This document shows, in pieces, positions 25,796-33,519 of a stretch of 64,000 nt of DNA; within the stretch, counting starts at the first letter, position 1; each line of letters starts with the position of its first letter. The position numbers and the translations under genes are program-made. Origin of the DNA: Imperialibacter sp040222385 (lineage in GTDB: Bacteria > Bacteroidota > Bacteroidia > Cytophagales > Cyclobacteriaceae); the NCBI RefSeq assembly GCF_040222385.1, contig NZ_JAVKDF010000022.1, positions 496,001 through 560,000 on the forward strand, read 5' to 3'. The notes below the pieces were generated by a model that did no database searches, was not told the origin of the DNA, and saw nothing but the letters and a program-made list of their open reading frames with translations.

Positions 25796-27160
25796 CTACT
25801 CTTTGATACAGCGAACGTTAAGACCAACCCCGTATGTATAGTCACCCCAGGGAAAGAAATCAGCGGTAATGCCGGATGAATAAGGGCCCGTATAGTAGGC
25901 ATCTGGAGCGATCCACCAATAGGCAATTTCTCCTACGTAGCCAAAAGTGGGGCCTCTGTAGCCAGCGGCTACAGCCGAGAATCCGAACGCATTTGTACCA
26001 TTGTTGTTGTTGGCCCAGCCTGAAGTTGTCTTCAGGGCTTCTCCCACCGAGCCTGGGTAGCCATCGTTGACGACAAAACTCTCCAAATCTGTCCAGTCTT
26101 GAATGGTTGGCATATGCCATCCGGCCGGGCAAAGCTCTTTGTGCTCGATGACATAATAGTTATAATAGGCTCCATACGGTTTTTCATAAGTCGCCTTGTC
26201 ATTGTAAAGCCAGCTGTATGCCGGCGTATTTAAACTCGGCCACCAGACAGCATCGGCCTGCACTTCTGGGATCGGCTCACCATCAGGATAGGCGACTGCC
26301 CGCAGGTTTTCGTTCATCCATACCTGGCTACCAATTTCCACTGTGCCATAGGCTTCACCGTCCCTTTCATCGATCCATTCATCTCCCGGCGCCCAATTGG
26401 CATTTGGGTTGCCTGTCGCATCTCCCAAATCAATATCTACTGTATCAAAACCTTCATCCACGATGATATTGAAGACAATCTTTCCATCTTCCAGCGTAGC
26501 ATCCACATTGATATTGTACAAAGTCTTCGGCTGAGGATCGGCAATCGAAGCTGTGAACGTGCGGTCGATGGTGGTGCCGTCCAGTTTGGTGTAGCTCAGG
26601 TTCACTTCAATATCGAACGGAGAGGTTAAAAAATAGCCTTCTCTCGTTTCGCCCTGGGCGTAGAAAAGGCTGGCTCCGCTGCTTACTACTGTTACCGTGC
26701 CGGTGTAGCTGTGGAACGTGTTCACCACATTCGCTGAATAGTTGATCGCCACTTTGGTATTAGCCAGTTCAGCTTCAATGTCGATGGATTTGAGTTCCTC
26801 CTTGTCGATGGTAAAGTTGTCGGATCGGCCGAAATAGTAGGGATTTTCGAAAGCGGCATCCACCAGGTTGTTGCTGTGGGCCTCTACATAGTATTCGCCC
26901 GTCGGCAGTGATACTTCCGCCGGAGCCGACGAAAAGGGATCGAAGACCATCACTTCGGTGCCGTCAGCGGCGAAGATAGTGACCCGGAAATCGTCGGTAT
27001 TCACCGCCAGGGTTCTGCCGTTGGCTGGTTCGGAGGTGATGGTGAGGGATAGGTTGAGCGACAGGTAGCCGTAGTCGAGGGGCTCCGGTGTTTCGCTTTG
27101 CTGCTGGCAGGCAACAGTTAAAAACAGGAAACTTAAAAGGAGAGCTTTTAAGGCTTTCAT
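25796..27160 (-). CDS. FISUMP-domain lipoprotein with DUF4493 N-terminus
   Basis: The 454-residue protein begins with a lipoprotein signal (KALKALLLSFLFLTVAC, Cys at 18). Residues about 28-245 follow the DUF4493 pattern, with 'DDFRVTIF', 'GEYYVEAHS' and 'NTKVAINYS'. From about 265 it has the Fibrobacter major paralogous (FISUMP) domain: 'YGTVEIGSQVWMNENL', 'YSWLYNDKATYEKPYGAYYNYY', 'CPAGWHMPT' and the terminal 'VGLNVRCIKE'. These are surface-exposed beta-rich domains of unknown role. The gene is bracketed by copies of a 239-bp non-coding repeat, which may have helped it move or amplify. Confidence 0.87.
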   Translation of the reverse strand: MKALKALLLSFLFLTVACQQQSETPEPLDYGYLSLNLSLTITSEPANGRTLAVNTDDFRVTIFAADGTEVMVFDPFSSAPAEVSLPTGEYYVEAHSNNLVDAAFENPYYFGRSDNFTIDKEELKSIDIEAELANTKVAINYSANVVNTFHSYTGTVTVVSSGASLFYAQGETREGYFLTSPFDIEVNLSYTKLDGTTIDRTFTASIADPQPKTLYNINVDATLEDGKIVFNIIVDEGFDTVDIDLGDATGNPNANWAPGDEWIDERDGEAYGTVEIGSQVWMNENLRAVAYPDGEPIPEVQADAVWWPSLNTPAYSWLYNDKATYEKPYGAYYNYYVIEHKELCPAGWHMPTIQDWTDLESFVVNDGYPGSVGEALKTTSGWANNNNGTNAFGFSAVAAGYRGPTFGYVGEIAYWWIAPDAYYTGPYSSGITADFFPWGDYTYGVGLNVRCIKE

Positions 27161-27258
27161 GGTGGTAGGGGATTAGTTTAAAAACCACTAAGAAAGGGAA
27201 AATGCTGGCAGTCAACGGCTAGCTTTTGTAGGTGGCCCGATATCCTTCGTGAAGGCGC

Positions 27259-27915
27259 CAAAAAGTTTTGTGAATGCCTTGGCCTGTATCGGGATACTTG
27301 CTGAGGGACGACGAGTTCGTTCTGTCACAGAGACTACAAAAGTTCCGAGTGATACCAGCGGCGCTGATGGGTCGGCAGCCGGGTATTCAATTCGCAGGAA
27401 TGTGGGGCTACAAACTTTTGTAGTCTGAGGTCGTCCAGCCATCCTCAAATAATGGCTTTGAACTCACCATTGATGAAGGCTCAGCGTCCAAACCCTTTTA
27501 AAGGTTTTGTGAATGCCTCGGCTTAAGTCTGGACACATGCCAAACGACGACAAATTCGTTCTGTCACAGAGACTACAAAAGTTTCGGCTGATACTGCCTG
27601 TCCCGATGGGTAGGCAACAGGGTATCAAACCTACAGGAAGACGGGGCTACAAACTTTTGTAGTCTGAGGTCGTCCAGCCATCCTCAAATATTGGCTTTGA
27701 ACTCACTATTGATGAAGACTCAGCGTCCAAACCCTTTTAAAGGTTTTATGAATGCCTCGGCTTGTGTCGGGACACATGCCAAACGACGACAAATTCGATC
27801 AGTTGCAGAGACTACAAAAGTTTCGGCGGATAATGGCTACCCCGACGGCTCGGCAGCCTGGTATCATACTCGCAGGAAGACGGGGCTTCAAACTTTTGTA
27901 ATCTGAGGTCGTTGG
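27259..27915. repeat. Three tandem copies (B, C, D) of a 239-bp non-coding repeat
   Basis: The arm AGACTACAAAAGTT starts at 27331, 27570 and 27809, exactly 239 bases apart. Each is matched by its inverse at 27412, 27651 and 27890, always 81 bases later. Copy D carries changes in the second arm (a G-to-A mismatch). Each unit also has a short palindrome CCCTTTTAAAGG-like segment at its start and the CTCAGCGTCC end. The conserved hairpins and lack of a conserved frame suggest a structured RNA or a MITE/REP-like element. A fourth copy lies on the other side of the FISUMP gene. Confidence 0.88.
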
Positions 27916-27938
27916 GCTCCAGGGTTTCATTTCAAAAA

Positions 27939-28463
27939 TCATTTTGCTAAAAAACTCAAAATCGTTTCCTCCATTTCCACACTTTCGCAGGCACCCTGCA
28001 CCGTATATTCGAAAACCTTCCCCTCAGGCTTGTACTGGCAAAAAACAATCAGCAGCGCTGCTTCGGTTGGCTTTATGCCGCCTTCATAGTCCTGATAGAT
28101 GGGGATTTTGCGAATACCCTTGTTGTAGTACAGCTTGTGAACCGTGAGCTTTCGTGAGTAGTCGGCCATTCTAACTTTGAGATTCACTGCCGCCACCTCA
28201 GGCACCTCCTCCCTGCTACTCCGAAAAAGCACTTTTTCGATCACATAATGGTGGTAAATGACCTCAAACGGCGGCTTCCAAAGCCACAGCGACGTTCTTT
28301 TCTTCGTCCCCGAAGTGAATGGTTCCGCCCGGCTCACGATCACTATCAGGTCCGACTGCGAGACCAATTCTTCTGTCGTAACAGTGTCATCATGCGCTTG
28401 CGACATTATATTAGTAGCGTTTAGTAACAGCCAGGGGATCAAAAAGGCCAGTCTTATGTTCAT
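27939..28463 (-). CDS. Secreted protein of unknown function
   Basis: I chose the ATG at 28463 because it forms an ATGA overlap with the stop of the upstream gene. An earlier in-frame ATG lies at 28475. The 174 residues begin with a signal peptide (NIRLAFLIPWLLLNATNIMSQ). The mature part has 'TTEELVSQSDLIVIVSRAEP', resembling proteins with a 'potential binding/trafficking' beta fold, but I recognise no named family. It is probably co-translated with the upstream gene and both may act together. Confidence 0.7.
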   Translation of the reverse strand: MNIRLAFLIPWLLLNATNIMSQAHDDTVTTEELVSQSDLIVIVSRAEPFTSGTKKRTSLWLWKPPFEVIYHHYVIEKVLFRSSREEVPEVAAVNLKVRMADYSRKLTVHKLYYNKGIRKIPIYQDYEGGIKPTEAALLIVFCQYKPEGKVFEYTVQGACESVEMEETILSFLAK

Positions 28464-28951
28464 AGCGTCAGGCATTTTTGTAAATACTCCTCATAAGATC
28501 CGGCAGCTAGTTTCATTTCGCTGTAGTCGTTCCAGGGAGAGTTGTTGACCCCCAAAAGTACCTGCCCAAAGTAGTTGCTGCGGGGTGTGCAGCACAAAAA
28601 GGCCATTGACCGCTCCCCCTGCTGGCCTATGCACAGCCAGCCCTCTCGTTCAGAAGAACCTTCATAATAGTCTTGAGTGGCCCAATATTGCGTATGCTTA
28701 ATGATGCTTTCAGCGCCCCAAAGAACTCCTCCCTTTGTTCCTGGCAAGTATACGTCCTGGTCGCCCAAATAGTCAATGCCGTCTCTGAAATCAGTCGGCA
28801 GCTCAAAATCATCGTCCTCCAGACGGAAGTAGGTCCAGAAGTAGTTGTACATCTTGTCTGAGACCGTTTGGTGGCAAGCAGGATCGGGACGCTGTTCGGT
28901 CGGCGGCACCCCTGCTATCGAGCGTAGTCTGGTGATAAGTTGCGCAATCAT
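28460..28951 (-). CDS. Protein of unknown function, possibly SUKH/SMI1-like
   Basis: The 163-residue cytoplasmic protein has many aromatic residues, with patterns such as 'YFWTYFRLEDDDFELPTDF', 'GEREGWLC'-like glycines and a final 'SYEEYLQKCLTL'. The spacing of W, G and Y residues is loosely like SMI1/KNR4 (SUKH) proteins, which often act as immunity proteins. I would not assign that family without a profile search. It overlaps the downstream secreted-protein gene by four bases (ATGA), so the pair is one translational unit. Confidence 0.6.
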   Translation of the reverse strand: MIAQLITRLRSIAGVPPTEQRPDPACHQTVSDKMYNYFWTYFRLEDDDFELPTDFRDGIDYLGDQDVYLPGTKGGVLWGAESIIKHTQYWATQDYYEGSSEREGWLCIGQQGERSMAFLCCTPRSNYFGQVLLGVNNSPWNDYSEMKLAAGSYEEYLQKCLTL

Positions 28952-29163
28952 TGTTATATTTAACTAACAGGTGCTCAGGCTGTCATGGCCTCAATCAGCT
29001 TCGACAGCTTTTATACTACAAGATGCAAACATTGTGGTATTTCCATATTTCCAGGTCTATTAATTTAGTCAGTGCAAAGCCTCACAGCGTCCCTGGTTGA
29101 CACAAGGTTAAAAAAGTTTGATCTGAATTATGGAATAGCTGGCCTGACTGCATCTTACCTATA

Positions 29164-29589
29164 ATGTACGCAAAAAATCTCTTCATCCTTTTAATCGTCC
29201 AGACCGGATATACCGCTATGGCACAGGAAAACTGCAAAAGCTTGTTTGATAAAAATCAGCAAATGGACAGTATCACGCTGAGTGGTTTGAGTAGTGTTTT
29301 CAGAACACTAAAGTTTGAAAATGGCCCGTGCAACAGCCGATGGGGAAGCGATTTGCAGCTGGTGATGGAGGCGCTGGGGAAGCAATTGGGTGTAAAAGGA
29401 ACTCCTTACGGTGAGGTGTTCAAAAGGATAGGTCCGCCTGATGAGCAGTCGGATGCCTCTGAAATAGTGAAGCTGCTACCGGGAGAAAGCATTTTGATCT
29501 ACTACTGGCGGGGAAGGCACGACTTCCTGTATTTTATCACGGAAAACAAGGTGATAAAACGAAGTGACTGGTGGTACGCTTACGAATAA
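29164..29589 (+). CDS. Secreted protein of unknown function
   Basis: The 141-residue protein has a signal peptide ending near AMAQ (residue 21). Two cysteines in the mature part (CKSLF and GPCNSRW) could form a disulphide. The middle part, 'YGEVFKRIGPPDEQSD', resembles SmpA/OmlA-like or GxPD-type small domains, but the match is weak. The gene starts just after a short A/T-rich leader. Its neighbours are other small orphans, so no pathway is suggested. Confidence 0.7.
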   Translation: MYAKNLFILLIVQTGYTAMAQENCKSLFDKNQQMDSITLSGLSSVFRTLKFENGPCNSRWGSDLQLVMEALGKQLGVKGTPYGEVFKRIGPPDEQSDASEIVKLLPGESILIYYWRGRHDFLYFITENKVIKRSDWWYAYE

Positions 29590-29599
29590 ATTTAATGAT

Positions 29600-30073
29600 A
29601 TGACTTTAATTACGCCCAACTTGATCCAGTTCGAAGGCAATTATTATCAGCTCGTGAGACCTTTCAACCTGAGCAGCCCGAAAGACGTGGGCCTGTTTAT
29701 TGGCCGTTTTGCTTCAACCGACAATCCATCCGGGTTTCTGTTCACTTATATGATTGAAAAAGGCCAGCTATTTCTGGACACTATTTTCTGTAGACCAGGC
29801 CCTCCAAAGGGATGGAAATACAAATTTCTTTACCGGTTCAAAAGCTATCCCCCGGCGATCAATGGAGTCAAGCCGGAACAGGACAAAGCTATGGACGATT
29901 ATTTCCGATACGAAAATTTGTCAGTGCCATTAAAATATTCGGGTGAGTTAATCATTGGCAATAGTCGCTACGGAATGGATTCAGAAATTCATCCTGATCA
30001 CCCGGGTAGCTATGCCGAGTTGCTGACACTCACGTTTGAAAAAGGAAAGCTTGTACAACGTCGTATGCACTGA
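29600..30073 (+). CDS. Protein of unknown function
   Basis: The frame opens at 29564 inside the previous gene, but the ATG at 29600, ten bases after that gene's stop, is the likelier start. The 157-residue product has no signal peptide and is rich in aromatic residues (FEGNYYQLVRPF, KGWKYKFLYRF). It is probably a cytoplasmic beta-rich protein. I recognise no family. Close spacing suggests co-transcription with the secreted protein before it. Confidence 0.62.
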   Translation: MTLITPNLIQFEGNYYQLVRPFNLSSPKDVGLFIGRFASTDNPSGFLFTYMIEKGQLFLDTIFCRPGPPKGWKYKFLYRFKSYPPAINGVKPEQDKAMDDYFRYENLSVPLKYSGELIIGNSRYGMDSEIHPDHPGSYAELLTLTFEKGKLVQRRMH

Positions 30074-30114
30074 AGTAACATTGAATAATACATTGAAAAT
30101 CAATATCTTGAATA

Positions 30115-30393
30115 GATGAAATAGCCATAGGGAATACCATACCCAACGGAACCGGCGTGGAACGATGAATAAGTGGATCGAAAAGCTAAATATTCATTCT
30201 AATTGGTAAAAGCTATTCCATCGCACCGGCGAACAGGTGGCCGCTGAGAAATAAATTATATACACATGAAATAGCCATGAGGAGTACCACACCCAGCGGA
30301 ATGAATAGAGCCATTTAGACAAGTGATTTTCATTCTCAAAGGGTTTGGGCTATTCCATCTGGCCGCTAAAATTAAATTTTATACAGATGAAAG
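30115..30393 (+). repeat. Duplicated leader element upstream of the tandem secreted paralogues
   Basis: Two similar units begin with ATGAAATAGCCAT (30116 and 30266). Each continues with a (G)GA(A/G)TACCA(T/C)ACCCA segment, later GCTATTCCATC (30212 and 30349), then (T)GGCCGCTRA and a TATACA leader. In each unit the first segment pairs with the GCTATTCCATC segment to make a hairpin. The third ATGAAA (30387) is the start codon of the next gene, so the repeat looks like copies of that gene's leader whose former start codon now reads Met-Lys-stop. Confidence 0.7.
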
Positions 30394-30998
30394 CGCTGAT
30401 GGTAAGCATGTTGGCAATGGTCTCACTGGCGGCCCACGCCCAACGGACAGATGCGGTGGAAAAACTGCTTGAACTAGGCAAGGACTCTGTGGTCCGGCTG
30501 GCCATTGCACGGCTTGGGGAAGCTGGCTTTGCTGATATTGCCCCTGATCAATTCGACTGGTTGAAAGTGCAAACGGATGGCCACGATGTGAGGGTGATTT
30601 TTGACAGAAGCATCCAGTATTTCCCGATGAACACATTTGTAGTACACACGGCGACGGTGGAGCTGGTAAGTACAGCTGTTGGCTGGATGCCGTACGGAGA
30701 GCCCAAAGACCCGTTTGCTCCGATCCATTTGTATGAATACACAGCAGCGGACAGAGAGGTAATTGCCATGGTACTCAGTGTGCAAGATTGGCAACACGAC
30801 GAAATCGCTCTGATGATTGCAGAAGAAAACGATAGCTACCTGATCACTGAGTCGACCGGTAGCGGTGAAACTGTATATAGGTGGCACAAGACTAGCGGAG
30901 CGCTGAGTGAAGAAGGCCACGGCGAGTTTGCCCCCGACGACTTCGATGATGGTTTCAGGGAGGTGGATTGGGAGAAAATCAAAACATCGAACAAATGA
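30387..30998 (+). CDS. Secreted protein of unknown function, paralogue of the next gene
   Basis: The frame is open from 30345, but the ATG at 30387 gives a clean signal peptide (KALMVSMLAMVSLAAHAQ). The 203-residue product shares with the next gene the segments 'LGKDSV', 'DWLKV', 'VIFDRSIQYFP' and a C-terminal 'DDGF(R/K)EVDW'. It ends in an ATGA overlap with that gene. The tandem arrangement and shared pattern mean a gene duplication. The function is unknown. Confidence 0.78.
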   Translation: MKALMVSMLAMVSLAAHAQRTDAVEKLLELGKDSVVRLAIARLGEAGFADIAPDQFDWLKVQTDGHDVRVIFDRSIQYFPMNTFVVHTATVELVSTAVGWMPYGEPKDPFAPIHLYEYTAADREVIAMVLSVQDWQHDEIALMIAEENDSYLITESTGSGETVYRWHKTSGALSEEGHGEFAPDDFDDGFREVDWEKIKTSNK

Positions 30999-31585
30999 AA
31001 ACCCTGACCTCCCTCCTCCTCGTAGCCTGCTCGGTCACTGCCCATGCCCAACTATTCGAAGATCCGGACAAAATACTCGCCCTGGGGAAAGATTCGGTGA
31101 TACAACTTGCAGTTGCACAACTTGAAAAGTCGGGCTTTACAGAGATTGACCCTGCCCGGTTTGACTGGCTAAAAGTCCGCACCAATGGACAGGAAATTCA
31201 GGTCATTTTCGATAGAAGCATTCAGTATTTCCCTCGGGACACCTTTGTCATTCACACTGCCGCTGTAGAAATCATGTATGGCGATGCCGGCTGGGAGCCA
31301 CGTGGGATTGAAAACGACCCACCCGAATCGAGAAAATTTTATTCTTACACCGCTAACGACAAAAAGAACCTCGATTTTGTCATGGCTCATATTCATACCG
31401 CTCCCGGAAGCAGACTCATCATCAATGAGTCGGAGGACTATTATAGCGTTTCAGAAATCACGCAATATTGGGAAACAGGGTTTAAGGTGGAGAAGCTCAC
31501 TGGAAATGTAAAGGACAAGTGGCATGCTCAGTCCGGGGCTGGATCCGGAAAAATTGACGATGGCTTTAAAGAAGTTGACTGGTAA
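30995..31585 (+). CDS. Secreted protein of unknown function, second tandem paralogue
   Basis: I chose the ATG at 30995 because it overlaps the previous stop as ATGA and gives a signal peptide (KTLTSLLLVACSVTAHAQ). An upstream in-frame ATG at 30968 would not. The 196-residue product is collinear with its neighbour (ALGKDSVIQLA, FDWLKVRTNGQEIQVIFDRSIQYFP, DDGFKEVDW). It is exported to the periplasm or surface and was probably translated together with the first copy. Confidence 0.78.
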   Translation: MKTLTSLLLVACSVTAHAQLFEDPDKILALGKDSVIQLAVAQLEKSGFTEIDPARFDWLKVRTNGQEIQVIFDRSIQYFPRDTFVIHTAAVEIMYGDAGWEPRGIENDPPESRKFYSYTANDKKNLDFVMAHIHTAPGSRLIINESEDYYSVSEITQYWETGFKVEKLTGNVKDKWHAQSGAGSGKIDDGFKEVDW

Positions 31586-31607
31586 TGGCAACCCATAACG
31601 CAACACA

Positions 31608-33326
31608 ATGAACTTAAAAAACCTAACACTCATCTGGCCGTTGGCGTTTTTGCTGGTTGGCACATTGCAAGCGCAAACTAACTGGCCGCTGAAGCAATTC
31701 AGGAAAGCGCAGCCGGCAGCGGAGCTTATGCCCTACGCTATGGATCAACTCTGGGGATTCGGGAAACCAGGAAGTCGTGGCATATATAGCCAAAGCCAGG
31801 CGGCCGTAGTAGTGCCCCCTGCCTACGACCTGGTGCTCCCCACCATGGAAAAAGATCTTTTTTATGTAGTAAGAGGCGATTTTGCAGGACTTTACGCAGC
31901 CAACGGTGGGGAGCTGGTGCCTCCTGATCAATTCCAGAACTTTAGAATTTTCACCAATTCAGAGGGTAAATTGATCGCCGAGAATGCAGTAGAAGTCCGC
32001 AGTGAAGGCGCAGGCTATGCAACAACCTCAGTCAAAAAAGTGGCTTTTTCACTGCTGCGTCTGGCTGACAGTGCCTGGCAGGCTGTTGAAATCAAGCCAG
32101 CCTTTTGGCTTTCAGAGGATTTAAACCGGCAGGAGGATCGCATAGAGCGCTATGCCAAAGGCCAGTGGATTCATCACCACTCATTGCTGGGGATTAAGCC
32201 GGTAGACATGGCTGGCTTTGTGGAGCCTGGCACGCAGGTAACGAAAGTGGTGCAGGAATCGTCCATTATCACCACAGGCAATGCTGGCTATCTCATACCG
32301 CCCAGCTTTGTCTACATCCTCCCGCAGGACACCTATTTGGAGGTGGGCGTAGTGAAACCCCTGGCACACGAACCGTCTCAGTCCAGTGTTTACACCCAAA
32401 AGGGCGTATACTCGATGGTCTTCAAAGAGGTCATTCCGCCCACATCAGGGTCGGTATTCCCAACAGAGCCAAGTGGTTTTGCTGTCTACAACAATCCATC
32501 CCTTTCCATATTTGACACTGAAGGTTCAAAAATTGGTGACATAACAGGATTTGAACAAAGTATTGATCATATAGCCCTGATAGGCGACAAGGTATATATT
32601 GCCTGCTTTTCCGAGGATGAAGAGCAGCTGGAGATGAGCATTTTCGATCAGCATATTTACAAGCTGACAGGAGATTTCCTGGGTTCCTTTCCCTTCACTT
32701 TTCTTTTTGTGCCAGAGAACGGGACAATTGCCTCAATCGAAAAAATAGACCCAACCACGCCCTTTGGACTAGCTTATGGGCTTTTTGACCTCCAGGCCAG
32801 CCAATGGGTAAGCGATCCAACCTACAGTAGGGTTATCCAGCCGCACTTCAGGGAAACCCTATCACCATGGGAAAATGGTAAGTGCAGCTACTACTTTGAT
32901 CTCTCGAAAGCTGAAAAGCACGATTATTTTGACTGCGAGGGGCACCCAATCAATGGCGTAGCGGCAACAGTCATTGGCTCGACCTACAAAATTATTACTG
33001 CCGAAGAAGATGCCTCCATGGCTTTTCACGAGCCAGCCACGGCCCCGTTTGAGTTTAGCCATGTGCTTATTTCCATCGAAGAAGAGGTGGATTTTGAGCC
33101 AGGGATGGCAGCAGTTAAGGAAGCAGAGAAAAGAGGACTGGTTATTTACAAGGCCTATTCAGCGTACAACGACACCACTAAATACGGGCTCGGCTATTCT
33201 GATGAAGACCATTTGCTACTTGCACCAGTATTTGACAGCATCCAGTTCATAGATGCTACAGAAGAGATAAACCTGACATATCGTGGCGAAGTCTACAAAT
33301 TTCCCCTCAGCCGGTATCAAAGATGA
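31608..33326 (+). CDS. Large secreted protein of unknown function, WG-repeat-like
   Basis: The 572-residue protein has a signal peptide ending at LQAQ (residue 23). The mature part has repeated short beta patterns such as 'WGFGKPGSRGIYS', 'VVPPAYDLVLPT', 'LIPPSFVYILP' and 'LLAPVFDSIQF', the kind of Y/F-D-x-V-x-P strands seen in WG-repeat proteins. I do not see an enzyme motif. It starts 22 bases after the tandem paralogue pair and may be in the same transcript, so the three could act together at the cell surface. Confidence 0.7.
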   Translation: MNLKNLTLIWPLAFLLVGTLQAQTNWPLKQFRKAQPAAELMPYAMDQLWGFGKPGSRGIYSQSQAAVVVPPAYDLVLPTMEKDLFYVVRGDFAGLYAANGGELVPPDQFQNFRIFTNSEGKLIAENAVEVRSEGAGYATTSVKKVAFSLLRLADSAWQAVEIKPAFWLSEDLNRQEDRIERYAKGQWIHHHSLLGIKPVDMAGFVEPGTQVTKVVQESSIITTGNAGYLIPPSFVYILPQDTYLEVGVVKPLAHEPSQSSVYTQKGVYSMVFKEVIPPTSGSVFPTEPSGFAVYNNPSLSIFDTEGSKIGDITGFEQSIDHIALIGDKVYIACFSEDEEQLEMSIFDQHIYKLTGDFLGSFPFTFLFVPENGTIASIEKIDPTTPFGLAYGLFDLQASQWVSDPTYSRVIQPHFRETLSPWENGKCSYYFDLSKAEKHDYFDCEGHPINGVAATVIGSTYKIITAEEDASMAFHEPATAPFEFSHVLISIEEEVDFEPGMAAVKEAEKRGLVIYKAYSAYNDTTKYGLGYSDEDHLLLAPVFDSIQFIDATEEINLTYRGEVYKFPLSRYQR

Positions 33327-33519
33327 GTCGTTATCGGATAAAAGTAGTTGAATGGCCATGAAGTATATTCTCTTCGGCTTGACCTTGTTGCCCCGCTCGA
33401 TCTGGAGGGCATACATTAGGGACACTTTTGGTCGCCAGTGCGGGAAATGGAATACCGAAGGCACCCTGGCTCTTTCCAAGACACACCTTTTAGCGCTCAA
33501 CAATAAAACTCCGGCCGAC

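Noticed and set aside
25591..27915. Classical insertion sequence around the FISUMP gene
   Set aside because: No transposase frame is present in or between the repeats.
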